Notes: a model not told the origin generated them from the letters alone. A DNA stretch of 64,000 nucleotides from Microbacterium ureisolvens (GCF_015278315.1 NZ_JADIJE010000014.1:57551-121550); one strand, 5' to 3'. Shown: positions 52,633-61,926, counted from the first letter of the stretch. Program-made: numbers and translations.

Positions 52633-54323
52633 CTGCCCGAGCAGTACGTCAGCGTGATCTCGGAGTGGACGGCGACATCCCCCGGGGCCAGCGACTGCGA
52701 CTGCACGGTGGGCGGATTCGCGCCCGCGCAGTTCGGATCCTCCTGCGGGATGACGGTGAGCCCCAGCTCCTCGAGCTCGCGCGTGGCGGCGTCGACGGTG
52801 TAGCCGCGCACGTCGTCGATGGCCACGCGCCCCGAGGCGACCACGAGGTTGATCATCGTGCCGGTGGCGACGCTGGATCCCTCCACCGGATCGCTCGAGA
52901 TCACCGTGCCGGCGGCGAGGTCCTTGTCGTTCTGCGGCGTGATGGTGCCCAGCTGCAGGCCCGCGCCGGTGATGGCGGCGGTCGCGGCATCCTGCCCCAG
53001 TCCGGTGAGCGTCGGAACCGTCGACATCTGCTGTCCTGTCGACACGTAGACGCGCACCTGCTCGTCGGGGGCGACCGACGTGCCCGCGGCCGGATCGGTG
53101 CGGATGACGTTCCCGGCGGCGACCTCGGTGTTCTCCTCGTCGATGCGGATCGCCCGCAGGTCGGCGTCGGCCAAGGCCTCGTTCGCGCGCTCGTAGGTCA
53201 TGCCGCTCACCTCCGGCACCTCGCGCACGCTCGACGGGATGGCGTCGCGCGGCTGGATCGACAGCACCCAGAACAGCAGCGAGATGAGCAGGACGGCCAG
53301 CAGCGCGACACCTGCCCAGATCCACGCGACCGGCGGACCGGCCTGCGTGCGCTTCATGGTGGTGTCGGTGCTCAGCTGCCGGAGCGATCGTGCGGTCTCG
53401 GCTGCCTGGCGCGGGTTCGGGCCGTAGAGCTCGCTGGTGAGCGCACCCACCTGCCGCTTGGACGGCTGCCGGCCGTCGACCGTCGCATCGAGCGCCTCGC
53501 GGAAGCCGGCCGCGTCCTGATAGCGCTGGAAAGGATCCTTCGCGAGGGCGCGCAGGGCGACGGTGTCGAGCGCGCGCGGAACGGTGTCGTTCACCTCCGA
53601 CGGCGGGATCGGGGCCTCGCTGACGTGCTGGTACGCGACGGCCACCGGCGACTCGCCGCGGAAGGGCTGGCGTCCGGTGAGCAGCTCGTACAGCACCACT
53701 CCCGTGGAGTACACGTCGGCGCGTGCGTCGACGGGCTCGCCCTTGGCCTGCTCGGGTGAGAAATAGGCCGCAGTGCCGAGGATCTGCGTCGTCTCGGCGA
53801 CCGTCGACGAGCTGTCGGACACCGCCCGGGCGATGCCGAAGTCCATCACCTTCACCTGGCCGGCGTCGGTCACCATGACGTTGCCCGGCTTGATGTCGCG
53901 GTGCACCACTCCGGCACGGTGCGAGTACTCGAGCGCCTCGAGGATGCCGTCGACATACCGGACGGCGTCGTTCACCGGAACCGGCCCGGCCGAGATGATC
54001 TCTTTGAGGAGCCTCCCCTTGACCAGTTCCATGACGATGAACGGCACCGGGCGGGTCGTGCCGTCGGGGGCGGTCAGCGAGTCCTCGCCGGCGTCGTATA
54101 CGCGCACGATCGTGGGGTGCGCCATGCGCGACGCGGCCTGGGCCTCGAGGCGGAAGCGGGTGCGGAACGCGTTGTCGTCGGCCAGCTCGCGATCGAGGAT
54201 CTTGATGGCGACCTCGCGGCCGAGCGTGAGGTCGTACCCGCGATAGACGCTGGCCATGCCGCCCCGGCCGATCGGCTCGTCGATGCGATAGCGGCCCGAA
54301 AGCACGCGCGGCTCAGCTGTCAC
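52629..54323 (-). CDS. pknB: Ser/Thr protein kinase PknB with PASTA repeats
   Basis: 564 residues, GTG start. IGRGGMASVYRGYD, VAIKILDRE, VVHRDIKPGNVM and KVMDFGIARA are the kinase motifs, a helix follows (WIWAGVALLAVLLISLLFWV, about 335-355), then three PASTA repeats to the end. PASTA parts sense peptidoglycan fragments. The last gene of the leftward cell-wall cluster; the 94-bp gap from pknA is wider than the other joints. Confidence 0.96.
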   Translation of the reverse strand: MTAEPRVLSGRYRIDEPIGRGGMASVYRGYDLTLGREVAIKILDRELADDNAFRTRFRLEAQAASRMAHPTIVRVYDAGEDSLTAPDGTTRPVPFIVMELVKGRLLKEIISAGPVPVNDAVRYVDGILEALEYSHRAGVVHRDIKPGNVMVTDAGQVKVMDFGIARAVSDSSSTVAETTQILGTAAYFSPEQAKGEPVDARADVYSTGVVLYELLTGRQPFRGESPVAVAYQHVSEAPIPPSEVNDTVPRALDTVALRALAKDPFQRYQDAAGFREALDATVDGRQPSKRQVGALTSELYGPNPRQAAETARSLRQLSTDTTMKRTQAGPPVAWIWAGVALLAVLLISLLFWVLSIQPRDAIPSSVREVPEVSGMTYERANEALADADLRAIRIDEENTEVAAGNVIRTDPAAGTSVAPDEQVRVYVSTGQQMSTVPTLTGLGQDAATAAITGAGLQLGTITPQNDKDLAAGTVISSDPVEGSSVATGTMINLVVASGRVAIDDVRGYTVDAATRELEELGLTVIPQEDPNCAGANPPTVQSQSLAPGDVAVHSEITLTYCSGS

Positions 54324-54417
54324 GGTCTCTCCCTGCCTGCTACATCAGCCAGACTATCCGAGCCGGAGCGGGTCCCGCGTTCCGCGGAACCCGCTCTGCG
54401 GACTCACTCAGGCAGGC

Positions 54418-56145
54418 TCACTCGCCGTCGTCGTCCGCCGGGGCGGTGGGGGTCGGGGCCGGCTGAATGGCGGCGTTCGCCTCGGGCGACGTGCCGGAGA
54501 CGCGCTCACCCGCGGTGCCGCCCGAGCACGCGACGGTGTACGTGACGAGCAGGGACTGGCCGGCTGCGCCGGTCACCTGGACGTTCCCCTGCCGGTCGTT
54601 CGGCCCGAACGATGCGGTGGACTGGCCGGTGCTCTGGAACACGCCGTTGACCGCGGTGAGCGTGTAGGCGCTCACGCTTCCCGTCCCGGACGGGCAGCTG
54701 TAGCCCGGCCAGCTCACCGTCGCGGCCTGACCGGTCTGAATCGTCCCTCCGATCGTAGGCGCCCCCGGCTGCGGCATCGGGGTCTGACCGGCGTAGATCG
54801 TCAGATCGACGATGGTGCTCAGGGGCACGTTGCCGGTCGGGCTGACCGCGTAGACCAGCCCGACGCTGCCCTCGTCGGGCGCGGCGTTTCCTTCTACGCA
54901 GCGTGCGCCGAGCCCCAGCTCGTCCAGTGCGGCGGACGCGGTGTTGCAGTCCTGTCCGACGAAGTCGCCCTCGACGACGTTGGCGGTCGTCGGGGTGGTG
55001 GGAGTCGGCGTGTTCGTCGGGGTGTCGTCCGGCGTCGAGGTGGCCGTCGTGCGGGTGGGGTCGGTGTCATCGCCGCCCTGGTTCGCGACGACGGCCCAGA
55101 TGGTTCCGATCAGCACGAGCAGCAGCAGTGCGATGAGCGCGATCAGCGGCCAGGTCCACGGGCTGCGCTTCTTCTTCTCGGGCGCCTCCTCGACGTCCTC
55201 CTCGCCGGGCGCCGGCATGATGCGCGTCGCGGCCGACGTGTCGGAGCCGGGAGTGAGGAGCTGCGTGGCCGCATCGGCGCCCACGACGCCGGCGATCGCC
55301 GGCACCGCCGCGGCGGCGGCCGCGACGTCTCCGCGGCGCAGCGCCGAGGCCGCGCGGGCGACGGCTGCGGCCGACGCGGGCCGCTCCTCGGGCTTCTTGG
55401 CGATCATCGCCATCACGAGGTTCTGCACCGGCTCGGCGACGGTGGCCGGCAGCGGCGGAGGCTGCTCGTTGATCTGCGCCATCGCGATGGCGACCTGCGA
55501 CTCGCCGGTGAAGGGCCGCTTGCCCGCGAGGCACTCGTACGCGACGATGCCGAGCGAGTAGATGTCGGTCGCCGGCGACGCGGGGTGACCCGACGCCTGC
55601 TCGGGAGACAGGTACTGCACGGTGCCCATCACCTGGCCCGTGGCGGTGAGCGGCACCTGGTCGGCGATGCGCGCGATGCCGAAGTCGGTGATCTTCACGC
55701 GGCCGTCGGGAGTGATCAGCAGGTTGCCGGGCTTGATGTCGCGGTGCACCAGGCCGGCGGCGTGCGCGGCCTGCAGTGCGGCGGACGTCTGGGCGACCAC
55801 GTCGAGCGTCTTGTCGGTCGACAGCGAGCCGTCGCGCTCGAGGATCGTCGACAAGGCCTCGCCGGGGACGAGCTCCATCACGAGGAACGCGCTGCCGTTC
55901 TCCTCGCCGTAGTCGAACACGCTCGCGATGCCCTCGTGGTTCACGAGAGCCGCGTGGCGCGCCTCGGCTCGGAAGCGTTCCAGGAAGCCCGGATCGCCCA
56001 TGTACTCGTCTTTGAGGATCTTGATGGCGACGGTACGTCCGATGACGTGATCGGTCGCCTCCCAGACCTCTCCCATGCCGCCGATCGCTATGCGCGAATC
56101 GAGTTCGTATCGGCCGCCGAAGGTCACGCCCTGCGTCGGTCTCAT
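54418..56145 (-). CDS. pknA: Ser/Thr protein kinase PknA-type, unusual extracellular part
   Basis: 575 residues. IAIGGMGEVWEATD, VAIKILKDE, LVHRDIKPGNLL and KITDFGIARI are the kinase motifs. A helix (WTWPLIALIALLLLVLIGTI) follows, then one PASTA-like repeat (VEGDFVGQDCNTASAALDEL) and a beta-rich Ig/FN3-like end (TGQAATVSWPGYSCPSGTGS, YTLTAVNGVFQ). Known PknA proteins usually lack such extracellular domains. The start overlaps the pbpA stop. Confidence 0.92.
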   Translation of the reverse strand: MRPTQGVTFGGRYELDSRIAIGGMGEVWEATDHVIGRTVAIKILKDEYMGDPGFLERFRAEARHAALVNHEGIASVFDYGEENGSAFLVMELVPGEALSTILERDGSLSTDKTLDVVAQTSAALQAAHAAGLVHRDIKPGNLLITPDGRVKITDFGIARIADQVPLTATGQVMGTVQYLSPEQASGHPASPATDIYSLGIVAYECLAGKRPFTGESQVAIAMAQINEQPPPLPATVAEPVQNLVMAMIAKKPEERPASAAAVARAASALRRGDVAAAAAAVPAIAGVVGADAATQLLTPGSDTSAATRIMPAPGEEDVEEAPEKKKRSPWTWPLIALIALLLLVLIGTIWAVVANQGGDDTDPTRTTATSTPDDTPTNTPTPTTPTTANVVEGDFVGQDCNTASAALDELGLGARCVEGNAAPDEGSVGLVYAVSPTGNVPLSTIVDLTIYAGQTPMPQPGAPTIGGTIQTGQAATVSWPGYSCPSGTGSVSAYTLTAVNGVFQSTGQSTASFGPNDRQGNVQVTGAAGQSLLVTYTVACSGGTAGERVSGTSPEANAAIQPAPTPTAPADDDGE

Positions 56146-57602
56146 CGTCCCAGCACCGCCTCCATGACCTTCTTCGCGATAGGAGCGGCGATGGTGTTGC
56201 CGCTGCCCGATTGTCCTTGCCTTCCGCCGTCCTCGACGACGACGGCGACGGCGACCTCGGGGTTCTCGGCGGGCGCGAACCCGGTGAACCAGAGTGTGTA
56301 CGGCTCGTCGCCCGTGTTCTCCGCGGTGCCCGTCTTACCGGCCACGTCGACCCCGTCTATTCTTGCACCCGACGCAGCACCGTCACTGACATTGGCCACC
56401 ATCATGGCGACCAGCTCGTCGGCCAGGTTCGCATCGAGCGCGCGCCCGAACTCGCTGTCCTCGAAAGTCTGCTGCACCGACAGGTCGGCGCCGATCACCC
56501 GGTCGACCATGCGGGGGTTCATGACGATCCCGTCGTTCGCGATGCCGGCCGACACCATCGCCATCTGCAGCGGCGTCGCGGTGACCTGACCCTGGCCGAA
56601 GCCGCTCAGCGCGGTTTGCGCGTCGTCCTGGATCGTCCGCGGGTATCCCGAGGGGGTGGAGACGAGGGGCAGTTCGAACGACTGGTTGAAGCCGTACTTC
56701 TCGGCCTCCTCGCGGATCGCGGTGTCGCCCAGTTCGACGGCGAGCTCGGCGAACGGGATGTTGCAGCTGAGCCGCAGCGCATCGGCGAGGGTCACCGTGT
56801 CGCCGCTGCCGCACGTCCCGCCGCTGGCGTTGTGGACGACGCTGCTCGACTGCGGCAGCTGGTAGGTCGCCGGGTTCGGGAGCGCCGAGTCGGGCGTGTA
56901 GTCCCCGGATGCGAGCGCCGCCGAGGCGACGACGAGCTTGAAGGTCGAGCCGGGCGGGTTGAGGTCGCCGGCGATGGCCCGGTTCGACAGCGGCTTGCCG
57001 GGGTCGGCGTCCAGGGCGTCGTACGCGGCGTTCACCTCGGCGGTGTTGTGCGAGGCCAGCGTGTTCGTGTCGAAGCTGGGGCTCGTGACGAGCGCGAGCA
57101 CCCGGCCGGTCGACGGCTCGATCGCCATGATGCCGCCCTGCAGGTCGCCGAGCGCCTCGAAGGCCGCGCGCTGCACGTCGGCGTCGAGCGAGAGCACCAC
57201 GTTCGATCCGCGGGGCGGCTGGCCGGTGAAGATGCGCTCCACCCGCGCGAAGAACTGCGATCCGGCCGTGCCGCTGAGATCCTGGTTCATCGCGCGCTCG
57301 ATGCCCGTGAGCGAGTCGAGCACGGGATTGAAGTAACCGGTCACGGGCGCCCACATCGTGGCATCCGTGTACACCCGCTGCCAGCTGTAGACGTCGCCCG
57401 ACGCGACCGACGAAGCGATCGCCGAGCCGCTGGCGATGATCGATCCGCGCTGCACCTCGTACGAGTCGTACAGCGATCGCCGGTTGGCCGGGTTGGCGGC
57501 CAGCTCGTCGGCCTGGATCACCTGGATCCAGCTGGCCGATCCGAACAGCGCGAGGAACATGATCAGCATCAGGACGCTGAGCCGGCGGAGCTCTTTGGTC
57601 AT
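56142..57602 (-). CDS. pbpA: Penicillin-binding transpeptidase PbpA
   Basis: 486 residues. N-terminal helix MLIMFLALFGSASWIQVIQ, then PPGSTFKLVVASAAL (SxxK), RLSCNIPFAEL (SxN) and VAGKTGTAEN (KTG). It crosslinks peptidoglycan with the upstream RodA glycosyltransferase. Its start ATG is the end of a 65-bp repeat with three ribosome sites, so expression may be unusual. Confidence 0.96.
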   Translation of the reverse strand: MTKELRRLSVLMLIMFLALFGSASWIQVIQADELAANPANRRSLYDSYEVQRGSIIASGSAIASSVASGDVYSWQRVYTDATMWAPVTGYFNPVLDSLTGIERAMNQDLSGTAGSQFFARVERIFTGQPPRGSNVVLSLDADVQRAAFEALGDLQGGIMAIEPSTGRVLALVTSPSFDTNTLASHNTAEVNAAYDALDADPGKPLSNRAIAGDLNPPGSTFKLVVASAALASGDYTPDSALPNPATYQLPQSSSVVHNASGGTCGSGDTVTLADALRLSCNIPFAELAVELGDTAIREEAEKYGFNQSFELPLVSTPSGYPRTIQDDAQTALSGFGQGQVTATPLQMAMVSAGIANDGIVMNPRMVDRVIGADLSVQQTFEDSEFGRALDANLADELVAMMVANVSDGAASGARIDGVDVAGKTGTAENTGDEPYTLWFTGFAPAENPEVAVAVVVEDGGRQGQSGSGNTIAAPIAKKVMEAVLGR

Positions 57603-57667
57603 GATCGCCCCCTTCGGGCGATTCGCGCTCGCAAGCTCCCGCTCTTCAACGTGTGTTCGTTGGTCAT
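57599..57667 (-). CDS. 22-codon mini-ORF coupled to pbpA
   Basis: MTNEHTLKSGSLRARIARRG plus RS. Its stop TGA overlaps the pbpA ATG (ATGA). GAAGGGGG precedes it. Whether it is made is unknown. Confidence 0.45.
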   Translation of the reverse strand: MTNEHTLKSGSLRARIARRGRS

Positions 57668-57732
57668 GATCGCCCCCTTCGGGCGATGCGCGCTCGCAAG
57701 CTCCCGCTCTTCAACGTGTGCTCTTTCGTCAT
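57664..57732 (-). CDS. 22-codon mini-ORF, upstream copy
   Basis: MTKEHTLKSGSLRARIARRG plus RS. The stop overlaps the start of the next mini-ORF by ATGA. The first four residues equal those of PbpA, which suggests the repeat grew from the pbpA 5' end. Confidence 0.45.
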   Translation of the reverse strand: MTKEHTLKSGSLRARIARRGRS

Positions 57733-57767
57733 GATCGCCCCCTTCGGGGGATGCGCGCTCGCAAGCT

Positions 57768-57802
57768 CGTTTCGTCTCGCTTCGCTCGCTCAACGACCGG
57801 GA
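57768..57802. repeat. Dispersed repeat, inverse copy, rodA-pbpA gap
   Basis: The reverse complement reads CCCGGTCGTTGAGCGAGCGA then AGCGAGACGAAACGA, nearly the same as 43237-43275. It lies between the rodA stop and the 65-bp repeats. Confidence 0.85.
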
Positions 57803-57805
57803 GCA

Positions 57806-59194
57806 TCAGCCGATCACCACCCGGGGGCGGCTGCGGACGGCGTCCGAGATGCGCAGCAGCAGCGCCACGATGATCCAGTTCGCCACGAGCGACGAGCCGC
57901 CGGCGGCGAGGAACGGCGTGGTGAGGCCCGTGAGCGGGATCAGGCGCGTCACGCCTCCGACCATGATGAACACCTGCAGCGCGATCGTGAACGACAGGCC
58001 GGTGGCCAGGAGCTTGCCGAAGTCGTCCTGCCCCGCCAGCCCGATGCGGATGCCGCGGCTGGTGAACACCATGTAGAGGCACAGGATCGCGAAGACGCCG
58101 ATGAGCCCGAGCTCCTCGCCGATCGCGGGGAGGATGTAGTCGCTCTCCGCTACCGGGGTGAGGTCGGGGCGGCCCTGCCCGAGACCGGTGCCGAGCAGTC
58201 CGCCGTTGGCCATCCCGAAGATGCCCGTGACCAGCTGGAAGCTCGCGCCGTCCATGAGGTCGGGGTTGAAGGCGTCGAGCCAGATCGTGAACCGGTTGCC
58301 GACGTAGGGCAGGAAGCGGGATGCCACGAACGCGCCCGCCGCCGCGAGCACGACGCCGATGAGCACCCAGCTGGTCTTGCCGGTCGCGACGTAGAGCATC
58401 GCGACGAACATGCCGAAGATCAGCAGCCCCGTTCCGAGGTCGCGCTGCATCACGATGATGCCGAGCGAGGCCAGCCAGATCACCAGCAGCGGGCCCAGCT
58501 CGCGGGCGCGTGGCCACGTGAGTCCGAGGAATCGCGTTCCGGTCGAGGTGAGGCTCTCGCGCGTGCGCACCAGGTAGCCGGCGAAGAAGATGCCGAGTGC
58601 GATCTTGGCGAGCTCGCCCGGCTGGAACGAGAAGAACCCGAGCCTCACCCAGACGTCGGCATTGGCATCCGTTCCGAGCCCCGGGATCACCGGCAGGATC
58701 AGCAGCACGATGCCCGCCAGGCCGAAGATGTAGGTGTACCGGAAAAGCACGCGGTAGTTCTTGAGGAACATCACCACGAGCACGGTGGCCACGAGCGCGA
58801 TCGCCGCCCACGCGAGCTGTCGGGTCGAGAAGGCGTCCCAGCCGTGTAGGTCCTCGGCGATGTCGAGGCGGTAGATCATCGCGAGCCCGAGCCCGGTGAG
58901 GAGCGTCGCGATGGGCACGACGAACGGATCGGCGTCGCGGGCGCGCAGGCGCAGCAGGATGTGCAGCGCGATCACGAGCGCGGTGAGCCCGCCGCAGTAC
59001 ACCAGGAAGGTCCAGTCGATGGCGTCGAGGGCTCCGAGCTGCACCAGCGCGACGGCGGAGGCGTTGATCGCGAACGCGAACAGCAGCAGGGCGAGCTCGC
59101 GGTTGCGCTGTGTCTGCGGCACGCGGATGCGCCGCAGCGCGCGGACGACCGCGGTGTCGGTCGACACCGCTTCGGTGGGCGTGGGCGCGCTCAT
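57806..59194 (-). CDS. rodA: FtsW/RodA/SpoVE-family glycosyltransferase RodA
   Basis: 462 residues with about ten helices. FFSFQPGELAKIALGIFFAG, VMQRDLGTGLLIFGMF, AESDYILPAIGEELGLIGVF and LIPLTGLTTPFLAAGGSSLV are the SEDS marks. It polymerises lipid II, partnered by PbpA just downstream. The ATG overlaps the pstP stop by 4 bp. Confidence 0.95.
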   Translation of the reverse strand: MSAPTPTEAVSTDTAVVRALRRIRVPQTQRNRELALLLFAFAINASAVALVQLGALDAIDWTFLVYCGGLTALVIALHILLRLRARDADPFVVPIATLLTGLGLAMIYRLDIAEDLHGWDAFSTRQLAWAAIALVATVLVVMFLKNYRVLFRYTYIFGLAGIVLLILPVIPGLGTDANADVWVRLGFFSFQPGELAKIALGIFFAGYLVRTRESLTSTGTRFLGLTWPRARELGPLLVIWLASLGIIVMQRDLGTGLLIFGMFVAMLYVATGKTSWVLIGVVLAAAGAFVASRFLPYVGNRFTIWLDAFNPDLMDGASFQLVTGIFGMANGGLLGTGLGQGRPDLTPVAESDYILPAIGEELGLIGVFAILCLYMVFTSRGIRIGLAGQDDFGKLLATGLSFTIALQVFIMVGGVTRLIPLTGLTTPFLAAGGSSLVANWIIVALLLRISDAVRSRPRVVIG

Positions 59195-60429
59195 CCGCTT
59201 CCTCCCGCCAGATCGCTGATGCCCGAGACGATCTGCCGCGCGTGCGACAGCGAGTTCGCCGAGATCGTCCCCTCCACCGTCGCACGAGCGAACTGCGACA
59301 GCGAATCGAGCGGGATCTCGGTGTCTTCGTACGGGGTCGACATGCTGATCGGCCCGAGGTTCTGCTGCACACCCTGGTAGATGACGACCGTGTCCTCGTC
59401 GGCGCCGACGAAGTAGCGCGTCTGCGTCCACTGGTAGCCGATCCAGGCCGCACCGGCCAGCAGCAGCAGGACGAGTGCGAGGCCGGCGATCCAGCCGATG
59501 CGCCGGCGCCTGGCCCGGCGGCGGTCCTCCTCGATGAGCTCCTCGAGGAACTCCGGTGCGGGCTCGAAGTGCGTGGGCTCGTTCGCCGCCTGGCGGTTGG
59601 GGTGCAGCCAGCTGGAGCGCCGGGGCGCGGCGGCGGGCACCTCGACGCCGACGGGGTTGGATGCCGAGCCGACGATCGTGGGGGTGCCGCTGAAGAGCGG
59701 ATGCTGCCCGCCGACGTCGACGATGACGATCGTGACGTTGTCGGGGGCGCCGCCGTCGAGCGCCTGCTTGAGCAGGTTGTCGGCGGTGCGCCCGGGCGCG
59801 AGGCCGAGTCCCAGCGCCTTCGCGGTGTGGGGGTCGTCCACCACGCCCGACAGGCCGTCCGAGCAGAGCAGCCAGCGATCGCCCGGCTGCGTCGGCATGA
59901 TGAACGTGTCGAGCTCGGGATCGGTGTCCATGTCGCCGAGCACGCGCATGAGCACGGACCGGCGCGGGTGGTACCGGGCCTCCTCCGGCGTGATGCGGCC
60001 CGAGTCGACCAGGCGCTGCACGAACGTGTGGTCGGTCGTGATCTGGGTGAGCGCGCCGTCGCGGTAGAGGTAGATGCGCGAGTCGCCGATGTGGGCGATG
60101 ACGGCGTAGTCGTCGACCATGATGAGCGCGCTGACCGTCGTGCCCATGCCGGCGAGCTCGGGCCGGGCGCCCACGGTGTCGACGAGGTCGACCGCCGCGT
60201 CGGAGATCGCGTCCTGCAGCGCCTTCTCGGCTTCGGCGGTGGAGTCGTAGGGACGGTCGAGGCTCTCCAGGCGCGAGATCGCCAGGCTCGACGCGACGTC
60301 GCCGCCCGCGTGGCCGCCCATGCCGTCGGCGACGACGAACAGGTTCGAGCCGGCGTAGCCGGAATCCTGGTTGTTGGAGCGCACCTTGCCGGTGTGCGAG
60401 ATCGCGGCGCTCGAGCCCTGGAAGACCAT
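59191..60429 (-). CDS. pstP: PP2C-type Ser/Thr phosphatase PstP
   Basis: 412 residues. KVRSNNQDSGYAGSNLFVVA, DGMGGHAGGDVASSLAI, IGDSRIYLYRDGALTQIT and LCSDGLSGVVDD are the PP2C metal motifs. A helix near 320 (IGWIAGLALVLLLLAGAAWI) leads to an extracellular part of about 75 residues. It dephosphorylates the PknA/PknB targets. Confidence 0.96.
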   Translation of the reverse strand: MVFQGSSAAISHTGKVRSNNQDSGYAGSNLFVVADGMGGHAGGDVASSLAISRLESLDRPYDSTAEAEKALQDAISDAAVDLVDTVGARPELAGMGTTVSALIMVDDYAVIAHIGDSRIYLYRDGALTQITTDHTFVQRLVDSGRITPEEARYHPRRSVLMRVLGDMDTDPELDTFIMPTQPGDRWLLCSDGLSGVVDDPHTAKALGLGLAPGRTADNLLKQALDGGAPDNVTIVIVDVGGQHPLFSGTPTIVGSASNPVGVEVPAAAPRRSSWLHPNRQAANEPTHFEPAPEFLEELIEEDRRRARRRRIGWIAGLALVLLLLAGAAWIGYQWTQTRYFVGADEDTVVIYQGVQQNLGPISMSTPYEDTEIPLDSLSQFARATVEGTISANSLSHARQIVSGISDLAGGSG

Positions 60430-60447
60430 GTGGGAGGGGTCCGCCCG

Positions 60448-60984
60448 CTACTTCCGCAGCTCGAACGTCGTCGCGCCGACCTTGATCGGGGCGCCGAGGT
60501 TCACAGGGACGGGAGCCGTCACGCGGGCGCCGTCGTGCCACGTGCCGTTCGTCGAGTCGAGATCCTGGATCATCCACTGGTCGCCCCACAGCACGAGACG
60601 CGCGTGGTGGCTGGAGGTGTAGTCGTCGCGGACGACGAGCCCGGATTCGCTGGAGCGGCCGATCGTGAGCGGCTCATTGCCCAGGGGCAGCTCGAGGCCG
60701 GTCTTGGGTCCGCTCGTGATGACGATGCGCGAGGCGGTCGCGGTGGTCGCGGGGCCCCCCGGCCGTGGGGCGGGCGCCGCCGGGGCGGACGAGACGGGTG
60801 CCGTCGCCGAAGAGGGGGCAGCGGATGCCGCGGGCGCGACTGCTGCGGCGGCTGCGGCATCCGGCATCCGCCTCACCTTCACGCCGAACAGATCGGCGCG
60901 CAGCGAATACACGACGGCGAAGACGAAAGCCCACAGCAGCACCAGGAACCCGATGCGCAGCAGCAGGAGGGTGAGCTCGCTCAT
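60448..60984 (-). CDS. fhaB: FHA-domain protein FhaB (FipA-like)
   Basis: 178 residues. N-terminal helix LTLLLLRIGFLVLLWAFVFA, Ala/Pro linker, then FHA: LTIGRSSESGLVVRDDYTSS, HARLVLWGDQWMIQDLDSTN. It binds phosphothreonine and links kinases to division. The ATG overlaps the fhaA stop by 4 bp. Confidence 0.94.
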   Translation of the reverse strand: MSELTLLLLRIGFLVLLWAFVFAVVYSLRADLFGVKVRRMPDAAAAAAVAPAASAAPSSATAPVSSAPAAPAPRPGGPATTATASRIVITSGPKTGLELPLGNEPLTIGRSSESGLVVRDDYTSSHHARLVLWGDQWMIQDLDSTNGTWHDGARVTAPVPVNLGAPIKVGATTFELRK

Positions 60985-61733
60985 GCCAGCGGCCCCCTGT
61001 CGCGCGGGTCGTAGGCGTCGAACGCGCGCGTCGCGTCGTCGACGGATGCCGGGGGCCGGGGGGCGGACGCCTGCGCGACGACCCGGAACACGATGTCGGT
61101 GCGGCCGATGCGCACGGTCGAGTCGGGCGGCAGGGCGGCCTCGCCCACCTTCCGGCCGTCGAGCATCGTGCCGTTCGTGGATCCCAGGTCGCGGACCATC
61201 GCGCGCTCGCCGTCCCACAGGATCTCGACGTGCTTGCGGCTCGTGCCCGAGTCGGCCACCGTGATGTCGGCGTCGCTCCCACGGCCGATCACGGTGCGCG
61301 ACTTCGTCAGCGGGATGCGCCGGCCCTCGACGTCCACGACGCCGCGCCAGGCCACCCGGCCGCCCTGCGCTGTCGAGGACTCCACGCGCAGCGTGCCGGT
61401 CGAGAGCTGGTCGTCGCGTCGCAGCGAGATCGAGACGGGTCCGGCGAACGAGTAGCCCTGGGCCTTCGCGTGCTTGTGGACCAGCGTGTCGAGCTCCTGC
61501 ACGAGCGCGTCGCCCAGGGCCGAGACCCGTTCGTCGTCGGCGGGGGCGAGCAGCACGGTGAAGGTGTTCGGCGCGAGGATGCGGTCGCGGCTGACGACGG
61601 CGGCCTTCTTGTCGAGTTCGCTGCGCAGGGCGGAGGCGATCTCGACAGGCTGGATGCCGCTGCGGAAGGTCTTGGCGAACGCGCTGTTCACAGCGCGCTC
61701 CAGACCTTTCTCGAAGCTGTCAAGTAGTCCCAC
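60981..61733 (-). CDS. fhaA: FHA-domain protein FhaA with DUF3662 domain
   Basis: 250 residues, GTG start after GAGGAG. MGLLDSFEKGLERAVNSAF and the rest to residue about 115 form DUF3662, then FHA: TVIGRGSDADITVADSGTSR, KHVEILWDGERAMVRDLGST. In mycobacteria FhaA binds phosphorylated MviN. First gene of the leftward cluster; upstream 193 bp hold the promoter. Confidence 0.95.
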   Translation of the reverse strand: MGLLDSFEKGLERAVNSAFAKTFRSGIQPVEIASALRSELDKKAAVVSRDRILAPNTFTVLLAPADDERVSALGDALVQELDTLVHKHAKAQGYSFAGPVSISLRRDDQLSTGTLRVESSTAQGGRVAWRGVVDVEGRRIPLTKSRTVIGRGSDADITVADSGTSRKHVEILWDGERAMVRDLGSTNGTMLDGRKVGEAALPPDSTVRIGRTDIVFRVVAQASAPRPPASVDDATRAFDAYDPRDRGPLA

Positions 61734-61885
61734 GGAGCTCCTCTTGAGGGGGGTGCCGGTTGCTACATGCTAATTGCACGAACTGTGCCGGCGATGGAAC
61801 CGCTGAGACACAGTGCACCGCGGCGGCCCGCGTCTGGCCCGCGTCCGGTTCGCGGTGGGGCCACGTGGATCTCCGGACGCGACGA

Positions 61886-61918
61886 CGCCCGGCCCCCGCT
61901 GCACGCGGGGACCGGGCG
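61886..61918 (-). terminator. Hairpin after the hydrolase gene
   Basis: CGCCCGG pairs with CCGGGCG, then a mismatch, then CCCCGC with GCGGGG; loop TGCAC. It lies just past the leftward hydrolase stop. No clear T-run. Confidence 0.6.
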
Positions 61919-61926
61919 CCGGGATG

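Larger units (their letters stand above)
57598..57770. repeat. 65-bp tandem repeat, about 2.7 copies, upstream of pbpA
   Basis: Copies begin at 57598, 57663 and 57728 (last one partial). Each has, reading leftward, GAAGGGGG, then CGATC, then ATG, and a small ATCGCCC/GGGCGAT hairpin around the ribosome site; in copy 3 it is ATCCCCC. The pbpA start is the ATG of the first copy. Confidence 0.95.

Noticed and set aside
61740..61885. tRNA gene upstream of fhaA
   Set aside because: I looked for a cloverleaf in this gap and found no T-arm or anticodon stem.
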